From positions 171,131 through 235,130 of the forward strand of contig JHWS01000006.1 in NCBI GenBank assembly GCA_000687675.1: a stretch of 64,000 nucleotides of DNA. The letters are read 5' to 3'. The notes under the pieces were generated by a model. That model saw nothing but the letters and a program-made list of their open reading frames with translations, was not told the DNA's origin and ran no database searches. Each line of letters starts with the position of its first letter. Position 1 is the first letter of the stretch. A program made the translations under genes and the position numbers. The DNA is from Lachnospiraceae bacterium NC2008. GTDB taxonomy: Bacteria; Bacillota; Clostridia; Lachnospirales; Lachnospiraceae. Shown here one piece after another: positions 8,422-15,931 of this stretch.

Positions 8422-9372
8422 ATGGCTGGTGGTAATCGTATCAATTCGAAGGTTTGTAAATTAAATAATACATATAGTAAGAAGATTATAGAAGAAGTGC
8501 TTGAAGCACACGAATACATAAATCATAAACAAGATGAGGTATGCAATAATTATGTTATGCAAATCTGTGAAGACATAACAGGTCCGTTCGATTACGAAAA
8601 GAAAAGATTGAAGAAGTGTTTGTCAAACGCTGAGTATAACAGAAATATCCAAGAATATTTGAAGAAAACAACGGAATACTATGGAACTCCCGATGGCAAG
8701 GGGCGTCTGCACCGTATCGGAAAGGACCAAGTTTTGATGAGAGAGTACGTCTTCTATTTGCCCAAGGAAGAAGGGGACAGGTTTCGTAATGATGAAACAT
8801 TGTATAGAGCGTGGTGTGAAGATAATGAGGCTTGGTTTAAGCAACATTTTCCTTCATTTAAAATAGCAATAAGTTGCGGACATTTTCGCGGGGAAAGTAC
8901 ACCGCATCATCATATAGTATTTCTTCCGACTTGTGATGAAAAAGGGGGTAAGCTGGCTAATAGTAAGTTTTTCTATGACCATACAAAAGAAGGAGCAAAA
9001 TGTTGTACAGGGGCTAAAATTCAATCTGAACGCGAGCAATCATATATTAATACGGTTTTGAAAAAATACGATATAGAGGGTGGAATTAAAGGTTCAACAG
9101 CAACACACAAGGACTTAAATGAATACAAATCATCATTAACACACGATATTCAACGATTGGAACAACAACATAAGGAATTACAATCAATGGAGGTTGAGGA
9201 GGTTTGTCGACTTTATCAGATAGAAGCCGAACACGAAGAACTCAAATCAGTATTAGATGACCTGTTCGCACAGATTTACAATTTAGTGCCTTCGTTCGCA
9301 CGTAGATTAATGGAACGAATAGCAGACAGATTTATTTATAACAATAGAAACAATAACGAGATTGAAATATAA
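8422..9372 (+). CDS. Mob/Pre (MobV-like) relaxase
   Basis: 316 residues after an AAGGGGGGAA ribosome binding site. Residues 159-164 are STPHHH in the context HFRGESTPHHHIVFLPTCDEKGGKL. This matches the HxDExTPHxH metal-binding motif III of MobV relaxases, although the first half (HFRGE instead of HLDEK) is divergent. The N-terminus (MAGGNRINSKV) differs from the usual MSYxVxRxxK motif I, so this is a distant member. A coiled-coil-like tail (about 235-280) is typical. It would nick at the upstream hairpin cluster and start transfer with a helper's secretion system. Confidence 0.7.
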   Translation: MAGGNRINSKVCKLNNTYSKKIIEEVLEAHEYINHKQDEVCNNYVMQICEDITGPFDYEKKRLKKCLSNAEYNRNIQEYLKKTTEYYGTPDGKGRLHRIGKDQVLMREYVFYLPKEEGDRFRNDETLYRAWCEDNEAWFKQHFPSFKIAISCGHFRGESTPHHHIVFLPTCDEKGGKLANSKFFYDHTKEGAKCCTGAKIQSEREQSYINTVLKKYDIEGGIKGSTATHKDLNEYKSSLTHDIQRLEQQHKELQSMEVEEVCRLYQIEAEHEELKSVLDDLFAQIYNLVPSFARRLMERIADRFIYNNRNNNEIEI

Positions 9373-9481
9373 ACAGGCAGAAGCAAAAACGACTACATTT
9401 TCTTTTGGGGTTAGTGATAGATATAAACTAGAAATCTATAACACCATACAGCTGATGAAATAGTAAACGAAATATGATATA

Positions 9482-10084
9482 ATGAAATTTACGATTAAAG
9501 GAATGCTCACTTTAACGTGTATGCAAGAAAAAATTGAAAAAATGGAGCTGGTCAAGGTAGATAGTCAAAGAATTAAGACTGTCATTGATACCTATTTTCA
9601 CTGGAAACAACTTGATGCTGAAATTAAAACATTATCAGGAACAAGAGGAATTAATTTTCCAAGTGAAATATCTGAATATATGGCGGCTTACGCGCTGGAT
9701 TTTTTTGTAAACAAAAATTCATCTGGTGGCGATGCTGTTGATTATGATGATAAGGGTAAACCGATAATTATTGAAATTAAAGGTTGCAGTGCTGATGAAG
9801 ATTCTGCCCCGAACAGTTTCAGCCCAAGTGAACATTTTGACGAATTAGTATTTGCAAGATTAGATAAGTACAATGATTTATTAAAGATTTACAGATTAGG
9901 CATTAATTCAACAGAATTAGGCAAAATCAAAGTCAACAGTAAACAAACTGTTGAAGACCAACAAAAAGAAGGTCGTCGCCCAAGATTTTCCATTCAGGAA
10001 AAGATTATAGTTCCGAATAATCTTCAACCTGATGCAATCTTTAATATAAGGGATAAAACAATCGAACGACCAAAGAATTTATGA
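9482..10084 (+). CDS. Bsp6I-like type II restriction endonuclease
   Basis: 200 residues in the longest frame. The conserved part begins near residue 36 (AYFHWKxL-like, then TRGINFPSEISEYMAAYALDFF). It has a PD-(D/E)xK-like core GGDAVDY ... IIIEIKG (about residues 80-99), then SFSPSEHFDELVFARLD, LGINSTELGKIKVN and DQQKEGRRPRFSIQ, the block order I associate with the Bsp6I family (target GCNGC, cut within). The next gene is a C5 methyltransferase, as expected. The start is uncertain: a TGATATAAT box overlaps ATG 9482, so translation may begin at ATG 9503, 9521 or 9542. Confidence 0.7.
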   Translation: MKFTIKGMLTLTCMQEKIEKMELVKVDSQRIKTVIDTYFHWKQLDAEIKTLSGTRGINFPSEISEYMAAYALDFFVNKNSSGGDAVDYDDKGKPIIIEIKGCSADEDSAPNSFSPSEHFDELVFARLDKYNDLLKIYRLGINSTELGKIKVNSKQTVEDQQKEGRRPRFSIQEKIIVPNNLQPDAIFNIRDKTIERPKNL

Positions 10085-10114
10085 AAGGAAAAAGGAGCAT
10101 TCCTTTTTTCTTTC
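10083..10114 (+). terminator. hairpin at the end of the restriction gene
   Basis: A 14 bp stem with one mismatch (GAAAGGAAAAAGGA / TCCTTTTTTCTTTC) has a U-rich 3' arm but no separate T-run after it. It would be a weak terminator between endonuclease and methyltransferase genes. Confidence 0.5.
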
Positions 10115-10127
10115 AAACATATAAAAA

Positions 10128-10139
10128 GCGGCGCGCCGC
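10128..10139. promoter_or_regulatory. GC-only palindrome with two GCNGC sites before the methyltransferase gene
   Basis: GCGGCGCGCCGC is a perfect 12 bp palindrome in a very AT-rich element. It contains GCGGC and GCCGC, both fitting GCNGC, the expected target of a Bsp6I-type system. It lies 4 bp downstream of a TATAAA box (10119-10124 region) and just before the ribosome binding site of the methyltransferase, an operator-like position. Confidence 0.5.
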
Positions 10140-10156
10140 AATTCAAGGAGGTATTT

Positions 10157-11110
10157 ATGAAAAAATTAAAATGTGCATCATTTTTTGCTGGTGTAGGTGG
10201 TATTGATTTGGGGTTTGAACAAACTGGAAAATTTGAAGTTGTTTATGCAAATGAATTTGATGAATATGCGGTAAAAACATATCAAGAAAACAGCTCTATA
10301 AAAGTTGATTGTAGGGATATTAATACGGTTAAAACAGAAGAAATTCCTGATTTTGATGTAATGTTAGCTGGTTTTCCTTGTCAGGCTTTTTCTATTGCTG
10401 GTTATCGTGAAGGGTTCAAAGATAAAAAGGGACGTGGCGAATTATTCTTCCAGCTTGAACGTATCTTTGTAGAAAAAAAGCCTAAAATCATATTTCTTGA
10501 GAATGTAAAAAATTTAGTTGGACACGATAACGGCAATACTTTCAGGGTTATTTTGGATTGTCTGCACAATGCTGGTTATAAAGTAAAATATCAAGTTCTT
10601 AATGCTATGAATTATGGAAACATTCCACAAAATAGAGAAAGAATTTATATCGTAGCTTTTCGTGATGAAGATTTATACAATAAATTCAATTTCCCTGACC
10701 CTGTAAAATTGACTACTAAACTTAATGATGTCATTGATTTTAATAAAAAACAGGATAGCAAGTATTACTATACTGACAAATGTCCATTCTATGACACGCT
10801 TGTAAATGATATGACAAAAACAAATACTGTTTATCAATGGCGCCGTATTTATGTTCGTGAAAATAAAAGTAATGTTTGCCCAACTTTAACCGCAAATATG
10901 GGAACAGGTGGTCATAATGTGCCACTGGTAAAAGTTAAACACGGTATAAGAAAATTGACACCTATGGAATGCTTTTTAATTCAAGGCTTTCCAAAAACTT
11001 TTAAATTGCCGAAAGATATGGCTAACACTAGACTATATAAACAAGCTGGTAATTCGGTAGTTGTTCCAGTTATTAATAATATAGCTAATGAAATAGTCAA
11101 AATTATGTAA
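10157..11110 (+). CDS. DNA (cytosine-5) methyltransferase of the restriction-modification system
   Basis: 317 residues after AAGGAGG. The classical C5 motifs are in order: I FFAGVGGIDLGFE (residue 9 on), IV GFPCQAFS with catalytic Cys75, VI ENVKNL near 115, VIII QNRERIYIVAF near 158, IX LTANMGTGG near 248 and X QAGNSVVVPV near 295. The short spacer between VIII and IX is the target-recognition part. It should protect the sites cut by the adjacent endonuclease, probably GCNGC, by forming 5-methylcytosine. The palindrome before it may allow self-control. Confidence 0.93.
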   Translation: MKKLKCASFFAGVGGIDLGFEQTGKFEVVYANEFDEYAVKTYQENSSIKVDCRDINTVKTEEIPDFDVMLAGFPCQAFSIAGYREGFKDKKGRGELFFQLERIFVEKKPKIIFLENVKNLVGHDNGNTFRVILDCLHNAGYKVKYQVLNAMNYGNIPQNRERIYIVAFRDEDLYNKFNFPDPVKLTTKLNDVIDFNKKQDSKYYYTDKCPFYDTLVNDMTKTNTVYQWRRIYVRENKSNVCPTLTANMGTGGHNVPLVKVKHGIRKLTPMECFLIQGFPKTFKLPKDMANTRLYKQAGNSVVVPVINNIANEIVKIM

Positions 11111-11184
11111 TTGAAACATTATAGAAATATAATTGATTATTTATTTCTTCCGAGCTATCATTCGAGAGCTTGGAGGTGTTTATT

Positions 11185-11394
11185 ATGATTATTAAAAACT
11201 GTATCAAATGTAAAACTTGTGGTGATGTAATAGAATCAACTCACAGGCACGATTTTAAGTATTGTTCTTGTAAAAGGGTTTTTGTTGATGGTGGTCATAA
11301 TTATTTGAGGCGTGGTTTTACTGATAGCCAAGATGACTATGAAGAACTATCTATTATTGAACCTGATGAAAAAAGCACCGAAAATTTAGGATGA
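11185..11394 (+). CDS. small protein with zinc-finger-like cysteines, unknown
   Basis: ATG 11185 follows TTGGAGG (11170-11176); the longer TTG frame would start in the ribosome binding site. 69 residues: CIKCKTCGDVIESTHRHDFKYCSCKRVFVDGGHNYLRRG, then an acidic tail. The CxxCxxC ... CxC set resembles a small zinc ribbon, and the layout (CGDxIESxHRHDFxxCxCxxVFVDGGxxYxRRG) is a known uncharacterised family in Firmicute mobile elements (possibly DUF7695). It is the last gene before the right end of the element and overlaps no terminator, so it may read into the fic remnant. Confidence 0.65.
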   Translation: MIIKNCIKCKTCGDVIESTHRHDFKYCSCKRVFVDGGHNYLRRGFTDSQDDYEELSIIEPDEKSTENLG

Positions 11395-11880
11395 TTGTGT
11401 TTGACTTGTGTTGCGAATTATGATGGCAATGGACGTGTTTCAAGATTGCTGACGCTTTTGCTAATGTACAAGAGTGGATTCAATATCGGCAAATATGTTT
11501 CTTTCGAGGAACAGATTAATCAGTCAAAAGACTACTATTATGGTGCTCTTCAGGATTCATCTAAAGGATGGCATACGAACGAAAACTCCTATACGGAATT
11601 TATGAAGAATTTCCTTTCAACATTGTATAAGTGTTATAAGGAACTTGACAAAAGGTTTTCTACGGTAAACGGAAAAAAACGGAAAAAAACTGAGAGGATA
11701 GAACAAACGGTACTTAACAGTGTATTGCCGATTTCAAAGTCTGAGATCTGTGGCTATCTGCCTGATGTGAGCCCCACGACTGTAGAGGCTGTCCTTGGAA
11801 AAATGGTAAAAGACGGGGCAATAAAAAAACTTGGAAGTGCAAGAGCAACAAAATATGTTAATGCAAAACACATCCACTGA
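11395..11880 (+). pseudogene. Fic family protein, C-terminal part (gene split by mobile element)
   Basis: From codon 11425 the sequence continues the Fic protein interrupted at 3301: GNGRVSRLLTLLLM completes the HPFADGNGR catalytic motif. A helical region and a C-terminal winged-helix-like segment (ISKSEICGYLPDVSPTTVEAVLGKMVKDGAIKKLGSARATKYV) follow, a common C-terminal domain in Fic proteins. The first ten codons (from TTG 11395) come from the element end. Joining codon GAT 3299-3301 to GGC 11425 gives one frame of 352 residues. As it stands the fragment lacks its start, ribosome binding site and HPF part. Confidence 0.85.
11399..11446. other. attR, right junction of the integrative element
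   Basis: Element sequence (TTTGACTTGTGTTGCGAATTA) ends at the shared TGAT (11421-11424), after which fic continues with GGCAATGGACG. The 22 bases before TGAT are, in 17 positions, the reverse complement of the 22 bases after TGAT at attL. Confidence 0.8.
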
Positions 11881-11954
11881 TTTTTGCTTCTAAAAAGGTG
11901 TTGAGGATGCCATGAGGCATTTTCCGATGATATGAGTATTGGAGGGAAAGATAA

Positions 11955-13748
11955 ATGAATTATCTAACAGATCACGAAATCGAGGGTTTGATAGAGGAAA
12001 TCAAATCCGGAAATAATGATGCATGGGAAAGAATATATCATAATTTCGAGAACTATATTCATAAATGCTGTCAGGATAAATTGATGAAATTTTGTATGTC
12101 AGATGCAGAGCGTATAGTCTTTGAAGATGATCTGTATATGGCCGGTTGGCAGGGCTTTGTTAATTCTATAAAAAACTATAAACCCGAAAATGGAAAACTA
12201 TTGACCTATGCGACTTATTATATAAATGGAGAGATATCAAAAGAACTGGACTTTCTGCTTAATCCACTGGGGCTTACAGAGAGACCGAAACCAAAAAAGA
12301 AGAGTGAACCTTGTGAAACTGAAAGTCCTGTTATTTCGCGGGTTTCAATTGATGATGAATCCGGAATATCGGAAAATGTGCTTTCTTATGCGCTCATGAG
12401 GAAAAAGCACAGTGATGGGGCGGAATCGGAAATATCCGGCGAGGATAATCTTAACCGGATGTCGGAGATATCAGGACTTCTAAAGTATGAAGAGGATAGA
12501 AAAGAAGAACTGGAGAAGCTGCTTTCTGATAACGGTATATCCGAGCTTGGAGGGTACAGCAATGAGAGAACCACCCTTCAGATACTTGAAATACTGAGAC
12601 AGACTACCGATGAAAAGCATACGGTGACTAAGGAAGAACTGAAGCGTCTGCTGCGACTTTACCGTATCGGCAGATATAAAAACAATACATCGGTGCCGGT
12701 AGATAATACATTTAACAAAATCGTTGCAGAAATCTTATTGGAGCTCAATCCCGGGAAATACACAGATGAAAATGACAGTGATTACAGAATAAAATATGAC
12801 GGATATACAGAGGATAAGCTGAATAAAAAGATTAAGCCTGATAAGAGCAGTTCTCAGAAAGTGGAGTCAGGCTCTGCCCCTGTTCTGAATGGACTTTTCT
12901 ACGTGCATCCATTTGAGTATGAAGAAACAGACCGACTTATCCAGATTATCAGCTTTTCGGATATGCTCTCTGATAGTGAGAAGGAAAAACTGATCAGTAA
13001 GATATGTGATCTTACCGGAAAGTATTACACCACTCCATATTGGGATGGAAAGAATCTTAAGTTTAATCCCCGCGCCGTACATGGCAGGTTTACAGGGAAA
13101 AAGTCTTCTGACAGGGAAAAGCTGGCAAATAGCCTGAAGACACTTCAATATGCAGTAAACAATCTGGCTCAGGTGCGATTTAAATTTAATCGTTATAATG
13201 CGGAGCACGAATTGGTACCGACGAGCGAATATATCCATGAGTTGAGCCCGTATCATTTGGTGGTCTATCATGATAACTATTACTGTATCGGTCTTAAAAA
13301 AGGTGATACCCGTGTGTGGCATTATCGAGTGGATTTGATGACTGATGTGGAAATCGTATCAGATGAAGAAGGTAAAATCGTTCCTGTTAGGCTTACTGAA
13401 TTCGAAGGACTTCCAATATTTAACTCAGACTGGAATCCTGAAAAGTATTTGGCTGAACATCTTAACATGGCGTATGATAAGCCACAGGATATCAGAATCA
13501 AGATAAAAGATACGGATTATACCATTATTCATGACTGGTTTGGCGATCATTATGAAAAGGTGGATGAGGTTACCGGTGCGGATGAAGAAGGAAATGAAAT
13601 TCGGTATGACATTGTTAAGGTTCGGACATCTCCTTCCATGATCGTACACTGGGCTATGCAGTATGGCATTAAGGTAGAGATTATGGATGAGGAGATACGT
13701 AGCAGTATTCGTGAGAATTCTAAATTACTGGAGGTTTTATATGGTTAA
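11955..13748 (+). CDS. sigma-70 region 2 / winged-helix / WYL fusion regulator
   Basis: 597 residues after TTGGAGGG. Residues 15-100 look like sigma-70 region 2: a core helix then FEDDLYMAGWQGFVNSIKNYKPENGKLLTYATYYINGEISKEL. A charged linker with a sigma-like SIDDESG segment follows. Around 204-270 the sequence TTLQILEILRQTTDEKHTVTKEELKRLL matches the winged helix that normally opens WYL regulators, and 305-350 (FYVHPFEYEETDRLIQIISFSDMLS) matches their linker helices. The WYL-like domain is near 393-475 (YHLVVYHDNYYCIGL) with a further C-terminal domain. Sigma region 4 is missing. I infer that the winged helix replaces -35 recognition. The next gene overlaps its stop. Confidence 0.75.
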   Translation: MNYLTDHEIEGLIEEIKSGNNDAWERIYHNFENYIHKCCQDKLMKFCMSDAERIVFEDDLYMAGWQGFVNSIKNYKPENGKLLTYATYYINGEISKELDFLLNPLGLTERPKPKKKSEPCETESPVISRVSIDDESGISENVLSYALMRKKHSDGAESEISGEDNLNRMSEISGLLKYEEDRKEELEKLLSDNGISELGGYSNERTTLQILEILRQTTDEKHTVTKEELKRLLRLYRIGRYKNNTSVPVDNTFNKIVAEILLELNPGKYTDENDSDYRIKYDGYTEDKLNKKIKPDKSSSQKVESGSAPVLNGLFYVHPFEYEETDRLIQIISFSDMLSDSEKEKLISKICDLTGKYYTTPYWDGKNLKFNPRAVHGRFTGKKSSDREKLANSLKTLQYAVNNLAQVRFKFNRYNAEHELVPTSEYIHELSPYHLVVYHDNYYCIGLKKGDTRVWHYRVDLMTDVEIVSDEEGKIVPVRLTEFEGLPIFNSDWNPEKYLAEHLNMAYDKPQDIRIKIKDTDYTIIHDWFGDHYEKVDEVTGADEEGNEIRYDIVKVRTSPSMIVHWAMQYGIKVEIMDEEIRSSIRENSKLLEVLYG

Positions 13749-14229
13749 CATGGAGACACGTGAGAAAGAAGCCTGTAATCAGGCGAATAGGGAACCTGTG
13801 AATAATATATGCGATATAGAAAAGCTGTTAGTAGAAAATAAATACACAGTAATTAAGGTTGATAATCCAAGACAACGAGGTAAAATTCGCTATAAAGAAA
13901 TTGCAAGAGACTATAATCTTATTAACGAAGGTCATATTATATGGATCAAATTTGCAAAAAGTAATGATAAAAATGGAAGATATATTGGAGTTGTTGGGGC
14001 AGGGCGTGATATCAACAGATATTGGAATAATTCAAATAAATCCGGAAAATTGGTTGAAAAAGCAAACCTCGAGTGGGATGAGTCAGTTGTTTTTATTATT
14101 CCGATTCCGTGGTTAAGTAAAGAGTGTCATGGGTATTATACGGCAGAACGTAATTCTGTCGAAAGAGAAATCGGCAATCTGCTGGGTGAAAAATTTCCTA
14201 TAATAGATTTTTATTCGCACAATCTCTAA
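13741..14229 (+). CDS. unknown protein coupled to the sigma-WYL gene
   Basis: I chose ATG 13741 because GGAGG (13730-13734) lies 6 bp before it; the start overlaps the last 8 bases of the sigma-WYL gene, so translation is probably coupled. 162 residues, basic and Asn-rich, with a strand-rich middle (EGHIIWIKFAKSNDKNGRYIGVVGAGRDINRYW) and a hydrophobic ESVVFIIPIPWLS segment that may be buried rather than a membrane span. No family recognised. The coupling suggests a partner of the regulator, perhaps a ligand-sensing or anti-sigma-like protein, which is inference only. Confidence 0.55.
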   Translation: MVNMETREKEACNQANREPVNNICDIEKLLVENKYTVIKVDNPRQRGKIRYKEIARDYNLINEGHIIWIKFAKSNDKNGRYIGVVGAGRDINRYWNNSNKSGKLVEKANLEWDESVVFIIPIPWLSKECHGYYTAERNSVEREIGNLLGEKFPIIDFYSHNL

Positions 14230-14238
14230 GGGAGTTTT

Positions 14239-14271
14239 TCAAAATCTTGAAGATACCTAATTCCATAATAT
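14239..14271 (+). promoter_or_regulatory. two-box promoter-like block, copy A
   Basis: TCAAAATCTTGAA at 14239-14251, then nine bases, then TTCCATAATAT at 14261-14271, followed by AGGTGTAA. The start codon of the broken nucleotidase copy is 38 bases further on. It shares box sequence and spacing with blocks B, C and D. Confidence 0.6.
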
Positions 14272-14309
14272 AGGTGTAAACGAAAAACATTATTTTATAG
14301 AGGTGCCCT

Positions 14310-14604
14310 ATGATAGAAAAAATTTATTTCGATATGGATGGATTTCTTGCAGATTTTGACGGCGGCGTAACATTGTTGTGTGGTTTAAAACCACTTGTTC
14401 AGGGAGAGCATCGCTCCAGGGAAGAAGATGATTTAATGTGGGAAAAGATACGTGAGGTCGGACATTTTTTTATGACAGACTTGAGCCGATGCCTGGTGCG
14501 TTAGATCTTATTAACGAAATCTATGGTAAATACTGAGATAAATGCGAAATCCTTACAGGAATTCCCAAACCAAAGAGAGGGATTTTGACTGCCGATAGCA
14601 TATA
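14310..14604 (+). pseudogene. broken copy of the HAD nucleotidase at 15343
   Basis: The first 52 residues (MIEKIYFDMDGFLADFDGG...) are nearly identical to the intact gene at 15343-15849. At about 14465 there are seven T instead of five, which shifts the frame and leads to an early stop (14504). Recognisable homology goes on to about 14600 and then ends, so the 3' third is also missing. The promoter block and Shine-Dalgarno region were duplicated with it. It is a decayed tandem duplicate and should give no active enzyme. Confidence 0.85.
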
Positions 14605-14618
14605 ATATGGAGGATTAA

Positions 14619-15098
14619 ATGAATAATTTTAATGAAAGATTAGAAACATGTCTTAATTTTATCAAAAAAAGAAGAGACAATGAACATCCAAAAGAAATTA
14701 TACGAGAATTAAGAAAGTTTTTTCAACTCGGAATTGATGATTTTTATTCTGAAGATCAAAGAAAAACTGTAATTCAAGAGCTTATAAAAGAAGGAGAAAG
14801 CAGAAAGGATAACGAAGAAAAAGCTGTATTTTTCCTTTTCGCCTATAAGCTAAATAAAGCAAATAATTTTGATGTAGAAGTTCCTGTATTATATTTAGAT
14901 GAAACATTAATTATTAATGATTATCCAAATAAAATGCCAGAAGAGGCTCTTAAAATTTTCAGAGATAAGGATAAGGAACTTTGTGCCAGAAGGTATAAAG
15001 AGGCTTTGCCTGACGAGGAAGCTTTGGAAATTTTTAATGTTCAGATTATACCGGGTTATTTTGTATGGAATGAATATTATGCTTGTTTTAGAGAGTAA
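14619..15098 (+). CDS. unknown protein between the two nucleotidase copies
   Basis: 159 residues, ATG after TATGGAGG. Highly charged and mostly helical (INFNERLETCLNFIKKRRDNEHPKEIIRELRKFFQLGIDDF at the start), with a short aromatic C-terminus (GYFVWNEYYACFRE). No signal peptide or membrane segment, no family recognised. It lies inside the duplicated unit and may have been captured when the nucleotidase region duplicated. Expression could come from block A upstream through the pseudogene. Confidence 0.5.
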   Translation: MNNFNERLETCLNFIKKRRDNEHPKEIIRELRKFFQLGIDDFYSEDQRKTVIQELIKEGESRKDNEEKAVFFLFAYKLNKANNFDVEVPVLYLDETLIINDYPNKMPEEALKIFRDKDKELCARRYKEALPDEEALEIFNVQIIPGYFVWNEYYACFRE

Positions 15099-15273
15099 AA
15101 GAATGAATTTGTTCCCTAATACGAGCAAAACACAGTATCGAACAATTCCCGAATAATGTCAGGTTTAGGCAACCATACTGTTGTCCCAAGATATTAAGTA
15201 AAAAGACAAACGAGATAAAGAGTATGCTTAAGGACTGGAAAGGGATAGAAAAAATGTAATAAAGTCTTTATCT

Positions 15274-15306
15274 TCAAAATTTTGAAAAAGAATAATTCCA
15301 TAATAT
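15274..15306 (+). promoter_or_regulatory. two-box promoter-like block, copy B
   Basis: TTCAAAATTTTGAA, a perfect 14 bp palindrome, spans 15273-15286. TTCCATAATAT follows at 15296-15306 and then AGGTGTAA. ATG 15343 is 36 bases downstream, after AGGAGGTG. Confidence 0.65.
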
Positions 15307-15342
15307 AGGTGTAACCGAAAAAACTTTTTTAGGAGGTGCCCT

Positions 15343-15849
15343 ATGATAGAAAAAATTTATTTCGATATGGATGGAGTTCTTGCAGATTTTGACGGCGGCG
15401 TAACAATGTTGTGCGGTTTAAAACCACTTGTTCAGGGAGAGCATCGCTCCAAGGAAGAAGACGACCTGATGTGGGAAAAGATACGTGAGGTCGGACATTT
15501 TTATGACAAACTTGAGCCGATGCCTGGTGCGGTAGATCTTTTTAACGAAATCTATGGTAAATACGGAGATAAATGCGAGATTCTTACAGGAATTCCCAAA
15601 CCAAAGAGAGGTATTATAACTGCAGGCGAAGACAAGATAGCATGGGCACACCGCATATTATTGCCAACTCTTAAGGTGAATATTGTATATAGAGAAGAAA
15701 AGAAAAATTTCTGTACTGGTAAGGACAGCATTTTGATCGATGATCTTAAAACCAATATAGATGACTGGGTAAGCTACGGAGGAACTGGGATACTTCATAT
15801 AAGTGCTAAGGATACAAGATTGAAATTGAGAGAGAAAAATCTCTTGTAA
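15343..15849 (+). CDS. HAD-superfamily 5'(3')-deoxyribonucleotidase-like protein
   Basis: 168 residues after AGGAGGTG. Motif I is FDMDGVLADFDGG, with the nucleophile Asp and acid/base Asp of HAD phosphatases. Motif II is the ILTGIPKPKRG region, and motif III/IV is near DSILIDDLKTNIDDW. This is the layout of the bacterial NT5C-type nucleotidases, which dephosphorylate nucleoside monophosphates. It is driven by block B and so is a candidate member of the sigma-WYL regulon. A decayed copy lies at 14310. Confidence 0.8.
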   Translation: MIEKIYFDMDGVLADFDGGVTMLCGLKPLVQGEHRSKEEDDLMWEKIREVGHFYDKLEPMPGAVDLFNEIYGKYGDKCEILTGIPKPKRGIITAGEDKIAWAHRILLPTLKVNIVYREEKKNFCTGKDSILIDDLKTNIDDWVSYGGTGILHISAKDTRLKLREKNLL

Positions 15850-15861
15850 ATATTGCCATCT

Positions 15862-15894
15862 TCAATTTTTTGAATATGAGGGAATCCATAATAT
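15862..15894 (+). promoter_or_regulatory. two-box promoter-like block, copy C
   Basis: TCAATTTTTTGAA at 15862-15874 and AATCCATAATAT ending at 15894, with GGTTGTAAC after it. ATG 15932 follows 37 bases later after AAGGAGG. Confidence 0.6.
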
Positions 15895-15931
15895 GGTTGT
15901 AACATAAAGACCCAAAAAGGAGGACGACGAT

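Larger units (their letters stand above)
3299..11423 (+). mobile_element. 8.1 kb integrative mobilizable element inserted in fic
   Basis: The element is bounded by attL and attR with a shared TGAT core. Contents in order: large serine recombinase, small primase-like protein on the minus strand, DUF5688-like protein, three small unknown genes, hairpin cluster (possible oriT), MobV-like relaxase, Bsp6I-like restriction endonuclease, C5 methyltransferase, small cysteine-motif protein. There are no type IV secretion genes, so transfer would need a helper element. It looks AT-richer than the host genes on either side. Size and make-up fit a mobilizable element of the Tn4451/Tn5397-like recombinase type, whose known recombinases also use a GA core dinucleotide. 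Confidence 0.85.

Noticed and set aside
3299..11423. Prophage
   Set aside because: No capsid, tail, terminase or lysis genes; the relaxase and oriT-like hairpins point to a mobilizable element.
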